Positions 36,546 through 45,606 of a stretch of 64,000 bases of DNA are shown here, one piece after another (the stretch's first letter is position 1; each line of letters starts with the position of its first letter). The notes below the pieces were generated by a model. It was given only the letters and a program-made list of their open reading frames with translations, was not told the origin of the DNA and did no database searches. The DNA is from Chryseobacterium sp. S0630 (GTDB lineage: Bacteria; Bacteroidota; Bacteroidia; Flavobacteriales; Weeksellaceae), in contig NZ_JAMZGF010000013.1 of assembly GCF_024158915.1 (NCBI RefSeq), positions 36,449-100,448 on the forward strand, written 5' to 3'. The position numbers were made by a program, and so were the translations under genes.

Positions 36546-38402
36546 ATGAAACGAATTAAACCAGAGTTATGGGTACCTGCTGATGATATGCAGCTTGAAC
36601 CAAGTGCCCTTGAAATTGCCAAGACTTCTGAAAACCATTTGGTCGTTGCAGGCCCGGGAGCGGGAAAAACAGAGTTGCTGGCTCAAAAAGCCTGTTATCT
36701 TCTGCAAACCAACACTTGTCCATTTCCTCATAAAATCTTAGCTATCAGTTTCAAAAAAGATGCAGCGCATAATCTAAAAGAACGGGTCCGCCACAGATGT
36801 GGAGACGAACTTTCAAAAAGATTTGATTCATTAACTTTTGATTCATTTGCCAAGCAGCTATTAGACAGGTTCAAACAAGCATTACCTAATAAATATAAAA
36901 TTGTCAATGAATACAAAGTTGAACCCAAAGAGCAAATTATTTTGAACTATTATCAATCAGAAGATATCGATTATTTCAACAGTACCGATAGGAAATGGCT
37001 ACTATCATTGCATACTGTTCAGTTACCACATATCATTACTAATTCTGCAGAGGCTATCAGAGATCGGGCATGGAATAAAATACTACAATCAAGTCCTGCG
37101 CCATTATCTTTTCCCATGATAATGCGAATGGCTGAACTCATTGTCAATTCAAATCCTAAGATTAAACAATACTTGCAACAAACCTACAAGTATATTTTCC
37201 TTGATGAATTTCAGGATACAACAGATATGCAGTACGAGTTATTTAAAAGTTGCTTTCTGGGAAGTGACAGCTTTTTTACCGCAGTTGGCGACGACAAACA
37301 AAGAATTATGATATGGGCAGGGGCAAGAAAAACGGTGTTTGATGATTTCATTAAAGATACTGGAGCAGCTCGCGTTCCACTTACCATGAATTTTCGATGT
37401 GCGCCACGATTAGTCCATCTGTTAAACTATCTTACTGAACATTTGCTTGGTAAAAAAGATTTTGCCAACCCATCACCCAAATGGCACCTTGATCAAGGTG
37501 AGTGTTTTGTTTGGGCATTTGAAAATCCTCATGTAGAAATGGAAGTGCTCTTCCAAGACGTATCAAGGTGGGTGAAGGATGATGGCTTAGATCCAAGAGA
37601 TATCTGCATTCTTGTGAAGCAAAACCTGTCCGCCTATGCAGGGCAATTAATTGACTACTTTAACGAAAATGGAATAAATGCTCGGGATGAAAGTAGATTT
37701 CAAGACATTCTTACGCAGGAAGTCTGCCTGTACATCATAAATATGCTTTATATAATTTTTGACAGGAAAAACTTTACAGCAAAGCAAGATGTCTTCGATT
37801 TCTTAAGTAACCTTCGAAGTGAAATGGAAGATGAGCAATTGCTAAAATTAGAAAATGATGTATTTCAATTTCTAAAAGAATTAAGAAAAGAATACGCAAA
37901 CTCTTCTTTAACGGAGGATAGTATTAAAACATTGGTCACCACAATTATCACATTTGCAAACAAAGACCGAATAATCGCCTACTACCCTAACTACGGTAAT
38001 CTACACGAACTGGACACTTATATAGAAATAGTACAAGATGAATTAATTAATAATTATCTTGTTTCAAATGATATTATTTCCTCATTGAACAATCTTGTCG
38101 GGAAAGATACAATTTCGGTAATGACAATTCACAAAAGCAAAGGTTTAGAATACCACACAGTCATATTCATCGGTCTTGAAGATGGTGCTTTTTGGTCATT
38201 TCAACGTCAACCTGATGAAGATAAATGCACATTTTTTGTAGCTCTTTCAAGGGCGAAAGAACGAGTTGTGTTTACATTTAGTGGTATTAGGGAAAATGGT
38301 CGTTTTGGTATGCAGCCCCAAACATATAAAAACATAAGAGTTCTTTTTGATGGACTACAAAATTCTGGGATAGTAAAGATGAAAAAAAGAAAACTTTTAT
38401 AG
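36546..38402 (+). CDS. UvrD/PcrA-like SF1 helicase, Gabija GajB-like
   Basis: The 618-aa protein carries motif I GPGAGKTELL (near residues 36-45), motif II FLDEFQDTTD (near 219-228), motif III GDDKQRIMIWAGA (near 248), motif V TIHKSKGLEYHTVIF (near 527) and motif VI ALSRAKERVVF. These are the motifs of UvrD/Rep-type DNA helicases. Beside an OLD nuclease it corresponds to GajB, which is thought to sense DNA ends and activate GajA. The 4-bp gap shows tight translational coupling. A terminator follows at 38461. Confidence 0.9.
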   Translation: MKRIKPELWVPADDMQLEPSALEIAKTSENHLVVAGPGAGKTELLAQKACYLLQTNTCPFPHKILAISFKKDAAHNLKERVRHRCGDELSKRFDSLTFDSFAKQLLDRFKQALPNKYKIVNEYKVEPKEQIILNYYQSEDIDYFNSTDRKWLLSLHTVQLPHIITNSAEAIRDRAWNKILQSSPAPLSFPMIMRMAELIVNSNPKIKQYLQQTYKYIFLDEFQDTTDMQYELFKSCFLGSDSFFTAVGDDKQRIMIWAGARKTVFDDFIKDTGAARVPLTMNFRCAPRLVHLLNYLTEHLLGKKDFANPSPKWHLDQGECFVWAFENPHVEMEVLFQDVSRWVKDDGLDPRDICILVKQNLSAYAGQLIDYFNENGINARDESRFQDILTQEVCLYIINMLYIIFDRKNFTAKQDVFDFLSNLRSEMEDEQLLKLENDVFQFLKELRKEYANSSLTEDSIKTLVTTIITFANKDRIIAYYPNYGNLHELDTYIEIVQDELINNYLVSNDIISSLNNLVGKDTISVMTIHKSKGLEYHTVIFIGLEDGAFWSFQRQPDEDKCTFFVALSRAKERVVFTFSGIRENGRFGMQPQTYKNIRVLFDGLQNSGIVKMKKRKLL

Positions 38403-38460
38403 AAGGTAATAACCCTGAAGATTTGATTCTTGTTCTATAAAATAAACTTAGTATTGCATT

Positions 38461-38492
38461 AAAAAAGAACGTTTAAATTAAACGCTCTTTTT
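38461..38492 (+). terminator. Terminator of the helicase/nuclease operon
   Basis: GAACGTTTAA pairs with TTAAACGCTC with one mismatch, flanked by A-tract and T-tract (CTTTTTTATTTTTT). It lies 58 bp after the UvrD-like gene. Confidence 0.75.
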
Positions 38493-38643
38493 TATTTTTT
38501 ATATGGCCCTTGCGAAACTATGGAGAAGAGAGATAGTGTCTAGCGCTTCTTATACCGTAATTACGAAAAAAAATTTGGGTACATATGCCGTCGAGTTTCA
38601 TATCATTCTAAAAATCCCTTTTATGAAATAGAATAGTCCAAGA

Positions 38644-38672
38644 TTTTCGCTCTAATGAGGTTAGAGCGAAAA
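38644..38672. repeat. Perfect 12-bp stem hairpin
   Basis: TTTTCGCTCTAA and TTAGAGCGAAAA flank a 5-nt loop. No T-run follows on either strand, so a terminator role is doubtful, and a recombination or RNA-structure role is open. Confidence 0.6.
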
Positions 38673-38882
38673 GAGGTTTATTACTCAAAAATTTCGCAAA
38701 CTTGCGCAGCTTAATCTTATAAAGTCGTATTAAAGTGACGCATTTATTCTTTCTTGCTGAACATAATCACATCTTAATTTCAGCCATTCAAAATGTTTCT
38801 TTTTAAATTGTCACTGTTGAGGTAGAGTCCAAATATTCTTTATCAGTCATATTTTGTTTTATAATGTATATTAAAATTCAAT

Positions 38883-39701
38883 CTATTTTTCAATTTTAAA
38901 CAATGGATTTAACAAATTAGATTGACCTACTCCCCATTCATAATATTTCTGTTGATTTTCTGTGTACAAATTGTTTTCAAGAAGGAATCTTTTTCTTTCA
39001 TTTAGATAATTTAATATTCGTTGTGATTTTTCAAAGTTTTCTGCATCCATTATCAATTTTTCAATCTCCCTTTTTTCATCTTCAATCTTTTTTTGTTTCT
39101 CTTTCTCCTGCTCTCTGATAGTCGCTTGTTTTCTCCAACTTTCTTTTAGCTCCAAATGATATTCATGTGAATACTTCGCATAAAGTTCAATATATGCCAC
39201 AACACGAATTAATTTTTCTTCAATGGCAGAATACGGTGTATCTTTCCATTCTTTACGGTTCCATGTATCTTCATACATTTGGACACACAAGAATTCTGTC
39301 ATCACAAAATCTCTTGAACTATACTTACTATCATCATTCGTTACATACTTTCCCACATTTCGAATACTTAAATAAATTTCTCGATCTAAAATTTTAATAA
39401 TGTTTTGATCATTAATGTCAAAACCGAAATTATGCCCTCTGAATTCAATTAGTTTTACCAGAAAATCCACAATAAGCAGTGTTCTAGCTAAATACTTCTT
39501 ATCTACTGCTATGGGTACAATTAATTTCTTCCTTGCTTTTTTTTCCCAATAGTTCTCGGCGGACTCATACCAATCCTTAGTATTTGATGTAATCTCGTGA
39601 GGGTTCGATAACCTTTTTAAAAACTTTATTGGAGCACCTTTATAATTTTCGATCTCCTTTATTCTGTCTTCAATTTCTTGTCTAGGTATGGTTTTAAACA
39701 T
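38883..39701 (-). CDS. Hypothetical protein with C-terminal coiled coil
   Basis: The 272-aa protein is charged. It starts MFKTIPRQEIEDRIKEIENY and has a middle helical region (residues 60-190). A strongly charged predicted coiled coil follows around residues 195-235, rich in E, K and Q (REQEKEKQKKIEDEKREIEK). The end is a tyrosine/tryptophan-rich tail YEWGVGQ. I do not recognise a family. It lies between the Gabija-like island and the HTH/RteC genes on the minus strand and could be cargo of the same mobile element. Confidence 0.65.
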   Translation of the reverse strand: MFKTIPRQEIEDRIKEIENYKGAPIKFLKRLSNPHEITSNTKDWYESAENYWEKKARKKLIVPIAVDKKYLARTLLIVDFLVKLIEFRGHNFGFDINDQNIIKILDREIYLSIRNVGKYVTNDDSKYSSRDFVMTEFLCVQMYEDTWNRKEWKDTPYSAIEEKLIRVVAYIELYAKYSHEYHLELKESWRKQATIREQEKEKQKKIEDEKREIEKLIMDAENFEKSQRILNYLNERKRFLLENNLYTENQQKYYEWGVGQSNLLNPLFKIEK

Positions 39702-39977
39702 AATAAATTCTAAGTTTATATTAACAATATTATAGTTTTGAAATCGTGAGTTATTTTATCCCATTTTAAACAATTACTCTTTCTATCATTTTCACATAAG
39801 TCTAGATTTTTTTATCTTTTCAGTATCTTCTGTACGACGGTTATTTGATCTTGTCTATAGGTATAATTATTGTTAAACCTCTAAATGCAAAATACCCCGT
39901 CCTATGTCCTTTCGAGATTTTTCAGATTAAATATATTAATAGTTTCTAAAACAGAAATCATTTCAACTCATTTGCAG

Positions 39978-40259
39978 TTACCGATTAAAGCTATTGCGAA
40001 TCAGTTCGTGAACATCAGATAGTTTATAATACAGTTTTCCGCTAATTGTATAATAAGGAAGTTTTTTCATAGACCGATATCGCTGTAAGGATCTTGAACT
40101 AATTTTAAGCAATTGTAATACATCCTGATTGTCGAGTAGCTGCTCTCCATCGATGGCTGTCAATTCATTCTGCTTTGTATTTAATTTCTCGTGAAGAATA
40201 TCAAATCGACTCATGATTTTCTCCATCCATCTTATAAATTCTGCTCTTTCAATATTCAT
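39978..40259 (-). CDS. Excisionase-like MerR/HTH_17 DNA-binding protein
   Basis: The 93-aa protein ends in a helix-turn-helix of the HTH_17 type: LLDNQDVLQLLKISSRSLQR followed by YRSMKKLPYYTISGKLYYKL. This is the usual small HTH protein of Bacteroidota conjugative and mobilisable elements, placed near rteC. The N-terminal 45 residues are helical. It lies 134 bp downstream of the RteC-like gene on the same strand. Its likely role is control of element excision or mobilisation. No integrase or tra genes are visible in the window. Confidence 0.85.
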   Translation of the reverse strand: MNIERAEFIRWMEKIMSRFDILHEKLNTKQNELTAIDGEQLLDNQDVLQLLKISSRSLQRYRSMKKLPYYTISGKLYYKLSDVHELIRNSFNR

Positions 40260-40393
40260 TTTTAAACTATTTAAAGGTTACAAAAAGTGGCTTTACCAAA
40301 AGCTAACATTCTCCGGTTCTAAATATTGCTTTACAAAATTGACATAGTTCATCGTAAAAAAGTCACTACTTTATCGTAATACCGATAAAAAAA

Positions 40394-41245
40394 TTAAATA
40401 TTTTCACTGTCAATAAAATACTGGTTGAGATTATCCGTTAGTAATTGAAGAAATTTAGTCGTTCCACTTTTTCGGCTTCTGATTTCAAATATCGTTTTAT
40501 GGTAATTACCTAGATCAATTTTGAACGTCTTTTCAGTAAACTTCATAATTTCACTCAGTTCGACATTACCTCCGTTGAAACAACGCATTTTATGCAGTCC
40601 GTAGATCAATTCAATTAAGGAAACCTTTGTTGCAGACCATACGATATTTTGATTTTCTAATTGATTAGCAGCAATACTATCGACAGTCTTTGATGTCATA
40701 CGCTTATAAAACATTTCCAGTTTCTCGTATGCCAAAATTTGTGCTACCTGATGATCATGCGAAGTGGTAAACGACTCATCGTAATTATAAAATGTCTGCG
40801 GCATTTTCATTTTTATATCGAAAGAATTCCTTACAAAATACTTATGATCCATATAAGTAGCTTTCCTTCGACAGTAGCTGTAAAACTCTGCATTTTCCTC
40901 ATAAAATGCATTGAGTTTTTCAATTTCATTTTCGTAATATTTTCGTAATATCTTTTGGCCTGCTATTGGGCGACATGTTTCCACGTTTAGTACAGTTGAA
41001 TGATAGATATAAAGAGAAATAAACTGTGGTTTCATTTGTTTAAAGAAATAGATCTCCTCAGCAATATTTCTAAAATTATATTTTGAAATCAATATTTTGA
41101 GATGCCTTGTTACTTCATCGATTTCCATTAAACTCAGTTCTGAAATTGCAATAGTCTCTTGTTCCTCTAATTCAATTTCACTGAGTCTCTGTTTAAGTTT
41201 CTCAAGCATTTCTGCGATCTGTTTAAAGATATCAATTTGTTCCAT
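40394..41245 (-). CDS. RteC-like regulatory protein
   Basis: The 283-aa protein resembles RteC, the regulator of excision genes in CTnDOT-type conjugative transposons. The N-terminus is a helical segment (FKQIAEMLEKLKQRLSEIEL). A middle part carries FFKQMKPQFISLYIYHSTVL. The C-terminal part reads WSATKVSLIELIYGLHKMRC and includes TFKIDLGNYHKTIFEIRSRK. The tetracycline-resistance gene and RteA/RteB usually seen with it are absent. With the neighbouring HTH protein it suggests a remnant or divergent conjugative element. Confidence 0.82.
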   Translation of the reverse strand: MEQIDIFKQIAEMLEKLKQRLSEIELEEQETIAISELSLMEIDEVTRHLKILISKYNFRNIAEEIYFFKQMKPQFISLYIYHSTVLNVETCRPIAGQKILRKYYENEIEKLNAFYEENAEFYSYCRRKATYMDHKYFVRNSFDIKMKMPQTFYNYDESFTTSHDHQVAQILAYEKLEMFYKRMTSKTVDSIAANQLENQNIVWSATKVSLIELIYGLHKMRCFNGGNVELSEIMKFTEKTFKIDLGNYHKTIFEIRSRKSGTTKFLQLLTDNLNQYFIDSENI

Positions 41246-41365
41246 GTCCCTTTTTTAAAGGAAATTACAAACTTTCATTCAAACAGTAAAAAATTACAAT
41301 TTTAAAAATCAAATATCTGAATTTGCTATTATGCCTGACTTAACAGCCAATTAATAAATCGCTAA

Positions 41366-43072
41366 TTATATAGTATAACCGATTTCTTCCTTTCTTTTCT
41401 TAATATAATCTTTAGGGCGTATTCCGTTTATCTCATAAAACAGGGCTGAAAAGTTCTGCCTTGCTGCAATTCCGCATTCTTCCGCTAAAGCCTCTATCGT
41501 ATAATTTAAGTATTTCTTATTGGTATTCAAAAGATTAGTAATGTAATTGATTCTGAGTTCTGCCATGTAACGTGTAAAGCTCATCCCTTTATTTTCATTG
41601 ATTAAAATAGATAAATAATGAGAGTTCGTTCCCAGTTTTGTTGCTACACTTTTCTGAGTTAACCCTTTCTTGGTAAAATTTAAAGTCTCTTCGAAGACCT
41701 TTAGCTTTTCAAGTAATTCTTCAGTTAATTCAAGTGATAAAGATGTCTTTCGTATGGGAATATCATGAAAAGTTTCTTTATCATTTCCTAGTTTACTGCT
41801 ATTAAGTTTTTGTTGTAACGTTTCATACTGAATCTTGATCTTACGATCATGATAGAAGCGAATACAGAAAATAATGATAATCACTGCCGAAATTCCAATG
41901 AGAACAAGCGCATTATGTAATTTCCTCTTTGCCTTTCTCTCCAGACTCTCTTTTTCTTTTTTCAAAGATTTTACATCGTATTCTTCAGAGATTTTCGAAG
42001 CAATGTATGAAAAGTCTTTATTGATCATACGATCAGCTTTTAAGAGCTGATTGGTATAATACAACTGCTTCTGAACATTATCTGTTTTTGAAGCATCATT
42101 GATAAGATAACTATAGCAATCCGCTGCCTCTGGCAAAATAAACTGTTGTTTGCTAAATATGGAATCGATTTTGATGAAATTTCTCATTGATTTTTCAATT
42201 TCATTTTCTGCAAAGTACATCTTTCCAAGATGAAGGTAAATAATTGAGCAGGTGGCAAAGTCATTTCTTTTCACTATTCCGGGTAATGCATTTGTAAAGT
42301 TTCTTTTTGAATTTTTGTAATCTTTCTTATTAAAATAAACGAGTCCTTTACATTTTAGAAAATAGCTATTTTCCAGAAAGTAATCCTGCTTATTCGCTGT
42401 ATTTTTAAGTCCGAGGTTAGCTAAGCTATCAACCTTATCAAATTGATCCAGATATTGATAGGCAACAGCCAATTGATGTAAACTGTTATAATAGCCTTTT
42501 TTATAATTATATACTTCATTTTGATGCAGTTTTTTTTCTAACGAGGATTGGTAAAAGTGTGTACAATCTAAAAAATGCTGCAATGCTTTTTCGTAGTACC
42601 CAAGGTGGCTTTTAACAATTCCTATGTGATAGATTACTTTGTATTTATGATATTCGTCTTTAGAATTTTCAGCAAATTGGTATGCTTTAAGATATTGATC
42701 TAAAGCAGGTTTATATTTTCTTAAATTAAAATAAAATAGAATTCCTTTACTAAGATAAGCCCTACTTATTTCAGCAGAATCATTCAAAGCAATGGCTGCC
42801 TGAATCGTACTGTCGGCATATTTAAATTTTTTATCCAGTGATATGCAATATTGACGGGCGTCACGGTATCCCTGAACAAGTTTTTCCTGGTTATTCTCCT
42901 TTTTAGCTTTATTAATGTACAATTTAACGAAAGGAAGCGCTCTCCGATCGTCATTTAACATTTTTTCATAATTCTTTCGAATATCGCCGTATGTTTCAGC
43001 ACTGTTTTTTTGAGAATATACCCACAGTGAAAACAGCGAAAATACAAATAGGAAATATTTAAACTTTTTCAT
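41366..43072 (-). CDS. TPR-containing AraC family regulator, membrane anchored
   Basis: The 568-aa protein has a signal peptide (residues 1-20), a long periplasmic array of TPR-like helices (about residues 30-370), a single transmembrane helix near 385-405 (LHNALVLIGISAVIIIIFCI) and a C-terminal AraC domain (around VATKLGTNSHYLSILINENK, then IEALAEECGIAARQNFSALF). Such proteins sense a periplasmic signal and bind DNA directly, a layout common in Flavobacteriia. The gene is divergent from the small-protein/MauE operon. A tandem 22-bp-period repeat at 43211-43249 lies between, so it probably activates that operon. Confidence 0.88.
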   Translation of the reverse strand: MKKFKYFLFVFSLFSLWVYSQKNSAETYGDIRKNYEKMLNDDRRALPFVKLYINKAKKENNQEKLVQGYRDARQYCISLDKKFKYADSTIQAAIALNDSAEISRAYLSKGILFYFNLRKYKPALDQYLKAYQFAENSKDEYHKYKVIYHIGIVKSHLGYYEKALQHFLDCTHFYQSSLEKKLHQNEVYNYKKGYYNSLHQLAVAYQYLDQFDKVDSLANLGLKNTANKQDYFLENSYFLKCKGLVYFNKKDYKNSKRNFTNALPGIVKRNDFATCSIIYLHLGKMYFAENEIEKSMRNFIKIDSIFSKQQFILPEAADCYSYLINDASKTDNVQKQLYYTNQLLKADRMINKDFSYIASKISEEYDVKSLKKEKESLERKAKRKLHNALVLIGISAVIIIIFCIRFYHDRKIKIQYETLQQKLNSSKLGNDKETFHDIPIRKTSLSLELTEELLEKLKVFEETLNFTKKGLTQKSVATKLGTNSHYLSILINENKGMSFTRYMAELRINYITNLLNTNKKYLNYTIEALAEECGIAARQNFSALFYEINGIRPKDYIKKRKEEIGYTI

Positions 43073-43210
43073 AGCTCTTTATATTAACCACACCTTTCAA
43101 AAATAGCCATTTTACAACGTAATAATTCCAATTTTATAGAATTACAGCAAAGAAATGACCTTTAATCGCAGAACTGTTTACAGTAGCCATATTACTGTAA
43201 ATTCTATATG

Positions 43211-43293
43211 TCTCAATTTTAAAATTAAGACGTCTCAATTTTAAAATCATACCCCCGGTAAATGTTTTCCCATCCTTAATCCGACTAATTTTG
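43211..43293 (+). promoter_or_regulatory. Tandem AraC-type operator and promoter of the small-protein operon
   Basis: TCTCAATTTTAAAAT occurs at 43211 and again at 43233, a direct repeat with 22-bp period. A perfect -7 element TAATTTTG lies at 43286-43293, 53 bp before the start at 43346. The repeat unit is 15 bp long and identical in both copies. It lies between the divergent TPR-AraC gene and the operon, so it is the likely binding site of that regulator. Confidence 0.65.
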
Positions 43294-43345
43294 GATCAAC
43301 AATTCAATTGAATCCGGCCGGGATCAAGTCACAAAACGTAAGAAA

Positions 43346-43582
43346 ATGAAAAAACTAATCACACTGATGAGCACTACATTTTGCTCATTGATTATACAGC
43401 AATGTACAGAACGTCATCTTGATTTTGAAGAGGTCGAAATAGAAACGGCGACATCAATTGTAAAAAAAGGCGACAGTAAAAACTCCGCCAAAGATTCTGC
43501 AGGTTCAGGATCAGAAATAGTCATTGTAAAAGATCCCCCTGTTCGTGACGGAGACGACTGGCGGCAAAGTTCAACTAAATAA
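43346..43582 (+). CDS. Small putative exported protein or lipoprotein, 78 aa
   Basis: The product starts MKKLITLMSTTFCSLIIQQC, a hydrophobic leader with a cysteine at residue 20 that could be a lipobox, though QQC is unusual. The rest is short, acidic and low in complexity (SKNSAKDSAGSGSE). It is the first gene after the tandem operator and -7 element, and is probably in an operon with the small Cys protein and the MauE-like gene. The function is unknown. Confidence 0.65.
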   Translation: MKKLITLMSTTFCSLIIQQCTERHLDFEEVEIETATSIVKKGDSKNSAKDSAGSGSEIVIVKDPPVRDGDDWRQSSTK

Positions 43583-43585
43583 AAA

Positions 43586-43759
43586 ATGGTGATGAATCCT
43601 CACACTTCTTTATCGATTGCCACAGGGTCACCATGTCCGACCAGTGGCATTTGGGAGAGTGTGGGGAATTTTAAAACCACCGTCGCTCTCATGGAGGGTG
43701 CTGTAATGCCACCTTACTGTGGAAGAAAGGTTATCTGGAAATTACTGATAGCCTGTTAA
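43586..43759 (+). CDS. Small cysteine-containing protein, 57 aa
   Basis: An ATG at 43586 opens a 57-codon frame ending with TAA at 43757-43759, immediately after the previous stop. The product contains TGSPCPTSGIWESVG and later EGAVMPPYCGRKVIWKLL. The CPxSGxW and PPYCG stretches resemble short conserved motifs in small proteins of secretion and toxin loci, but I cannot name a family. The frame fills the gap between two genes of the same operon and shows normal codon use. It is probably a real gene and is easily missed because it is short. It has no signal peptide. Confidence 0.6.
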   Translation: MVMNPHTSLSIATGSPCPTSGIWESVGNFKTTVALMEGAVMPPYCGRKVIWKLLIAC

Positions 43760-43777
43760 ACTAAATAAAACTAATAT

Positions 43778-45280
43778 ATGAAACAATTTATTGAACGGTT
43801 GTATACTGTGGTCTGTTTCTTTTTCATTCTTTTATTTTGCTATGCTGCCATCAGCAAGATCATTGACTTTGAAACGTTTAAGGTTCAGATTACCCAATCG
43901 CCTTTATTGAACATTATTTCAGATTTGGTATCGTACGGAATTTTAGCCGTTGAACTTGTGGTCTGTGGACTTCTTATTTTTGAGCGCTCAAGGCTTTTGG
44001 GTTTATACTCATCATTTGCGCTAATGGTCCTATTCACCATTTACATTTATATCATTTTACATTACAGTGAGTTTGTTCCCTGTTCATGTGGTGGTATTCT
44101 GGAAAAGATGGACTGGAATACCCATCTGTTGTTCAACATCATCTGTGTGATTATCGCAGGCACTGTGCTTATTTTAAAAATAAAGATTTCGGGCCACCAC
44201 ATTATGAGACCTGTGATCCTGCTATCTCTAATTTCAGTTGTATGTGGAATTTCACTGGTACTACTCTACCAGAGATCTGAATATATGCTGATTAAAGAAA
44301 ACAACTTCACACGCCGATTGCTGAAACATCCTTTCGACTTGGAAAAAAAGTACAATCTTGAACTCGATTCCTACTATTTTGCAGGTTCCAGCGGAGATTC
44401 AATTTACCTGGGGAGCAGTAAAACACCGTTTGTATACTACTGCATTGATGCGAAACTCAACTATCTAAAACAGCATACCGTTATTCCGGATCACTTTAAC
44501 TTTGAGTTCAAGAGTCCACGTATAAAAGTTAACCATCCGAATTTCTATTTTTTCGATGGAACAGTACCCGTTATTTATCAGGGGATTGTGGGAAAAGAAA
44601 AGATGCGTACCATCAGTTTTCATCAGAGCTATTTTTTGCAACTTCAACCAATGATAGAAGATCATTTCGCAATGATCGGTTATTCTAAAAAAGAAGATAT
44701 TCAGTCTTTAGGGCTGTTATCAACAGGCTCCTACCCTTCATCACTGTTGAAACCAAATCTTTTGGAGAAAATCAATGACGGAATCTTTGATACCGATGGA
44801 AAATTGTTATTTGATGAGACTGCGGAGAAGTTGGTCTATGTCTACAATTACAGGAATCAATTTGTCGTTGCAGACCAGCAGCTTGAACACAGCCATACTT
44901 TTCAAACCATTGACAAGCTCCAGATCCCAAAGATTGAGGTGACCCAGCTGTCCGACGGAACTAAAAAAATGAAAAATCCGTCAACGACTGTTAATAGAAA
45001 CGCATTTGTGTATAAGGGTGTTCTTTTTATCGAATCACCCCGTATGGGAAAATCCGAAGATAAAAAGCAATGGAAAAAATCTTTTAGTATTGATATGTAT
45101 GCTATCAGTGAGCAAAAATACCTGGGTAGTTTTTATCTGCCAAAAACCTCTGAGTCGTCGATGACGGGACTGATGGTCAGTAACAATACCCTATTTACAA
45201 TTATTGGAAATGAGTTGATCAGATATCGTTTAGCGCAAAACATTACTCAACATTTCATTCAGGGGAAGCCGAAAACCTGA
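43778..45280 (+). CDS. MauE/DoxX-like redox-associated membrane protein
   Basis: The 500-aa protein has an N-terminal four-helix membrane domain of the MauE/DoxX type. It starts FFFILLFCYAAISKIIDFET and shows PCSCGGILEKMDW, a cysteine pair after the third helix. A large C-terminal part of about 320 residues has beta-propeller-like features and is probably periplasmic. MauE-type proteins are linked to disulfide or thioredoxin-like electron transfer. It lies 18 bp after the 57-aa gene and 33 bp before the DUF6520-like gene, suggesting handling of the cysteines in those small proteins. Confidence 0.78.
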   Translation: MKQFIERLYTVVCFFFILLFCYAAISKIIDFETFKVQITQSPLLNIISDLVSYGILAVELVVCGLLIFERSRLLGLYSSFALMVLFTIYIYIILHYSEFVPCSCGGILEKMDWNTHLLFNIICVIIAGTVLILKIKISGHHIMRPVILLSLISVVCGISLVLLYQRSEYMLIKENNFTRRLLKHPFDLEKKYNLELDSYYFAGSSGDSIYLGSSKTPFVYYCIDAKLNYLKQHTVIPDHFNFEFKSPRIKVNHPNFYFFDGTVPVIYQGIVGKEKMRTISFHQSYFLQLQPMIEDHFAMIGYSKKEDIQSLGLLSTGSYPSSLLKPNLLEKINDGIFDTDGKLLFDETAEKLVYVYNYRNQFVVADQQLEHSHTFQTIDKLQIPKIEVTQLSDGTKKMKNPSTTVNRNAFVYKGVLFIESPRMGKSEDKKQWKKSFSIDMYAISEQKYLGSFYLPKTSESSMTGLMVSNNTLFTIIGNELIRYRLAQNITQHFIQGKPKT

Positions 45281-45313
45281 TCCAAGAGTAGGCACCAAAA
45301 CAAATTTTACATC

Positions 45314-45586
45314 ATGAAAAAAATGAGAAAAATCGCGCTGCCTCTAGCTATTTTCGCTTTAGGAATCGGAAGTGCGTACGCTTCCACAGCGTCAGACAAA
45401 ACAGAAAGTGCAATTCAAAACGGATTCCGTTATGATCCAATGGCTCCGGTAGGAGAAGAATGTGTCGAAACCACTAATTCTTGCAGCACAGAATTTAACG
45501 ATGAAATCTGTACTTATACAGACTCTTCGGGACAGCACAATCTCTTTGATCAAGGTTGTGTCAATGTATTGTTCAAAATACCTTAA
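45314..45586 (+). CDS. Small exported Cys-containing protein (DUF6520-like)
   Basis: The 90-aa product begins with a signal-like segment MKKMRKIALPLAIFALGIGS and cleaves probably after AYA. The mature part has four cysteines, for example EECVETTNSC and DEICTY. Its size, leader and Cys pattern fit the DUF6520 family common in Sphingobacteriia and Flavobacteriia next to MauE-like and SusCD genes. The function is unknown. It ends just before a bidirectional hairpin shared with the convergent peptidase gene. Confidence 0.75.
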   Translation: MKKMRKIALPLAIFALGIGSAYASTASDKTESAIQNGFRYDPMAPVGEECVETTNSCSTEFNDEICTYTDSSGQHNLFDQGCVNVLFKIP

Positions 45587-45606
45587 CCATCAACCAATTA
45601 ACGAAA

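Larger units (their letters stand above)
38403..38882. other. Gene-free stretch after the Gabija-like pair
   Basis: No gene was found. It holds the operon terminator, a perfect 12-bp-stem hairpin at 38644-38672, and a short palindrome-containing segment CGCAAACTTGCGCAGCTT (38695-38712) related to motifs at 12343 and 30121. Such hairpins and repeats at a module edge can mark a recombination boundary. Confidence 0.4.
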
